The notes below the pieces were generated by a model that was not told the DNA's origin, made no database searches, and saw only the letters and a program-made list of their open reading frames with translations. A stretch of DNA of 64,000 bases from an uncultured Dehalococcoidia bacterium (GTDB lineage Bacteria > Chloroflexota > Dehalococcoidia > Lucifugimonadales > CATQGZ01): positions 248,001 through 312,000 of the forward strand of contig OY282365.1 in assembly GCA_958295685.1 (NCBI GenBank). The letters run 5' to 3'. Below, one piece after another: positions 63,561-64,000 of this stretch (its first letter is position 1; each line of letters opens with the position of its first letter). A program made the translations under genes and the position numbers.

Positions 63561-64000
63561 TCACGCGCCGACGGCGGCTGCTCCGCCGACGATGTCGAGC
63601 AGGTCTCTGGTGATCGTCTCCTGCCTGACCTTGTTCATGAGCAGCGTCAGGTCGTCGGCCATCTCGTTGGCGTTGTCAGTGGCGTTGCGCATGGCGACCA
63701 TGCGGGCGGACTGCTCGCTGGCGACGCTTTCGAGGATGAAGTGGTAGAGCTGCATTTCGACGAATCTGGGAAGCAGCGCCGATAGGACGGTGAATGGGTC
63801 GGGCTCGTATATGTATCCGAATGAGTATTGGGGCGGCAGGTCGGCCGGCGTGACCGGCAGGAGCGGCTGCACGACCGGGCGCTGGACGGTCGTGCTCACG
63901 AAGTCGGCGTATGAGACGTATACGGCGTCGACCTTCTCTTGCACGTAGTCTTCAATGACGATGCGGGCGATGGGGGTAACGTCGGCCAGGGTGGGTCGGT
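63561..64000 (-). CDS. atpG: ATP synthase F1 subunit gamma, 5' part outside window
   Basis: The C-terminal part of the rotor subunit. The frame is open to the edge of the window. Residues include IARIVIEDYVQEKVDAVYVSYADFVSTTVQRPVVQPLLP and the conserved end LESVASEQSARMVAMRNATDNANEMADDLTLLMNKVRQETITRDLLDIVGGAAAV. About 95 bases separate it from atpD, more than usual, with nothing recognisable there. Confidence 0.94.
   Translation of the reverse strand, partial: RPTLADVTPIARIVIEDYVQEKVDAVYVSYADFVSTTVQRPVVQPLLPVTPADLPPQYSFGYIYEPDPFTVLSALLPRFVEMQLYHFILESVASEQSARMVAMRNATDNANEMADDLTLLMNKVRQETITRDLLDIVGGAAAVGA

Overview
The window is about 64 kb of high-GC bacterial chromosome with no rRNA or tRNA that I can see. 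Gene content suggests a Chloroflexota bacterium, probably Dehalococcoidia or SAR202-like. The pointers are a large GT39-type/DUF2298 (Chlor_Arch_YYY) membrane protein, a single-domain CofE F420 ligase beside luciferase-like enzymes, an XdhC/CoxI-MocA pair, a FAD-GcvT dehydrogenase, and a small zinc-ribbon protein of a type I associate with Dehalococcoidia. The taxonomy is an inference from gene families, not from a marker gene.

Layout. 0-9.4 kb: 3' end of xseA, an MFS exporter behind a terminator-like leader, coaX-coaBC, a NYN/OST-HTH protein, a duplicated DUF4389 membrane protein, comB plus a 2-hydroxyacid dehydrogenase, and ispH. 9.4-16 kb: aminotransferase, nadE, thrC, M42 peptidase. 16-21.7 kb: LLM oxidoreductase and the 1530-residue membrane protein. 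21.6-24.1 kb: a lower-GC, overlapping three-gene cassette on the minus strand (CD-NTase/SMODS, SLOG-like protein, DprA-like protein) that looks like a CBASS-type defence operon. 25-32.3 kb: dinB, hemW, ychF, xdhC, a MocA-like transferase, a CPBP protease and a VTT protein. 33-43.5 kb: an arginine cluster (argJ, argB, argD, argG, MaoC, argH, then rpe). It is interrupted between argD and argG by a 144-bp perfect duplication around a small zinc-ribbon gene and by a low-GC MrfA/Hrq1-type helicase. 43.5-46.5 kb: hemL, tsaD and a small membrane protein. 47-51.2 kb: a Type III-like restriction-modification pair. 51.3-55.3 kb: FAD/GcvT dehydrogenase, RraA-like protein, VapBC. 56-60.7 kb: cofE, a zinc-ribbon protein, rex, an NHL propeller and a DUF1800 protein. 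61.6-64 kb: atpC, atpD and the end of atpG.

The most unusual signal lies between the genes. Nine copies of an element (7 of type B, 2 of type A) share one plan. A canonical sigma-70 promoter comes first, with exactly 17 bp between its boxes (present in all copies but one). It is followed by a left array of about 10-11-bp direct repeats, a conserved core CAGCTACGARAT, and an inverted right array of the same repeat. Type A repeats read TGTCRGATAAG and type B repeats read TGTYCCACANT, yet promoter, core and layout are homologous. The repeat sequence has therefore changed on both arms together. Two type B copies are cargo of MITEs with about 25-bp terminal inverted repeats starting GTAAC and perfect 8-bp target duplications (IS66-like ends). 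MITE insertion also supplies the stop codons of nadE and apparently xseA. Three type B copies carry a short start region encoding a PNHVH motif like the HUH motif of IS200/RAYT transposases. These elements, the defence-like cassette and the argD duplication deserve follow-up most.
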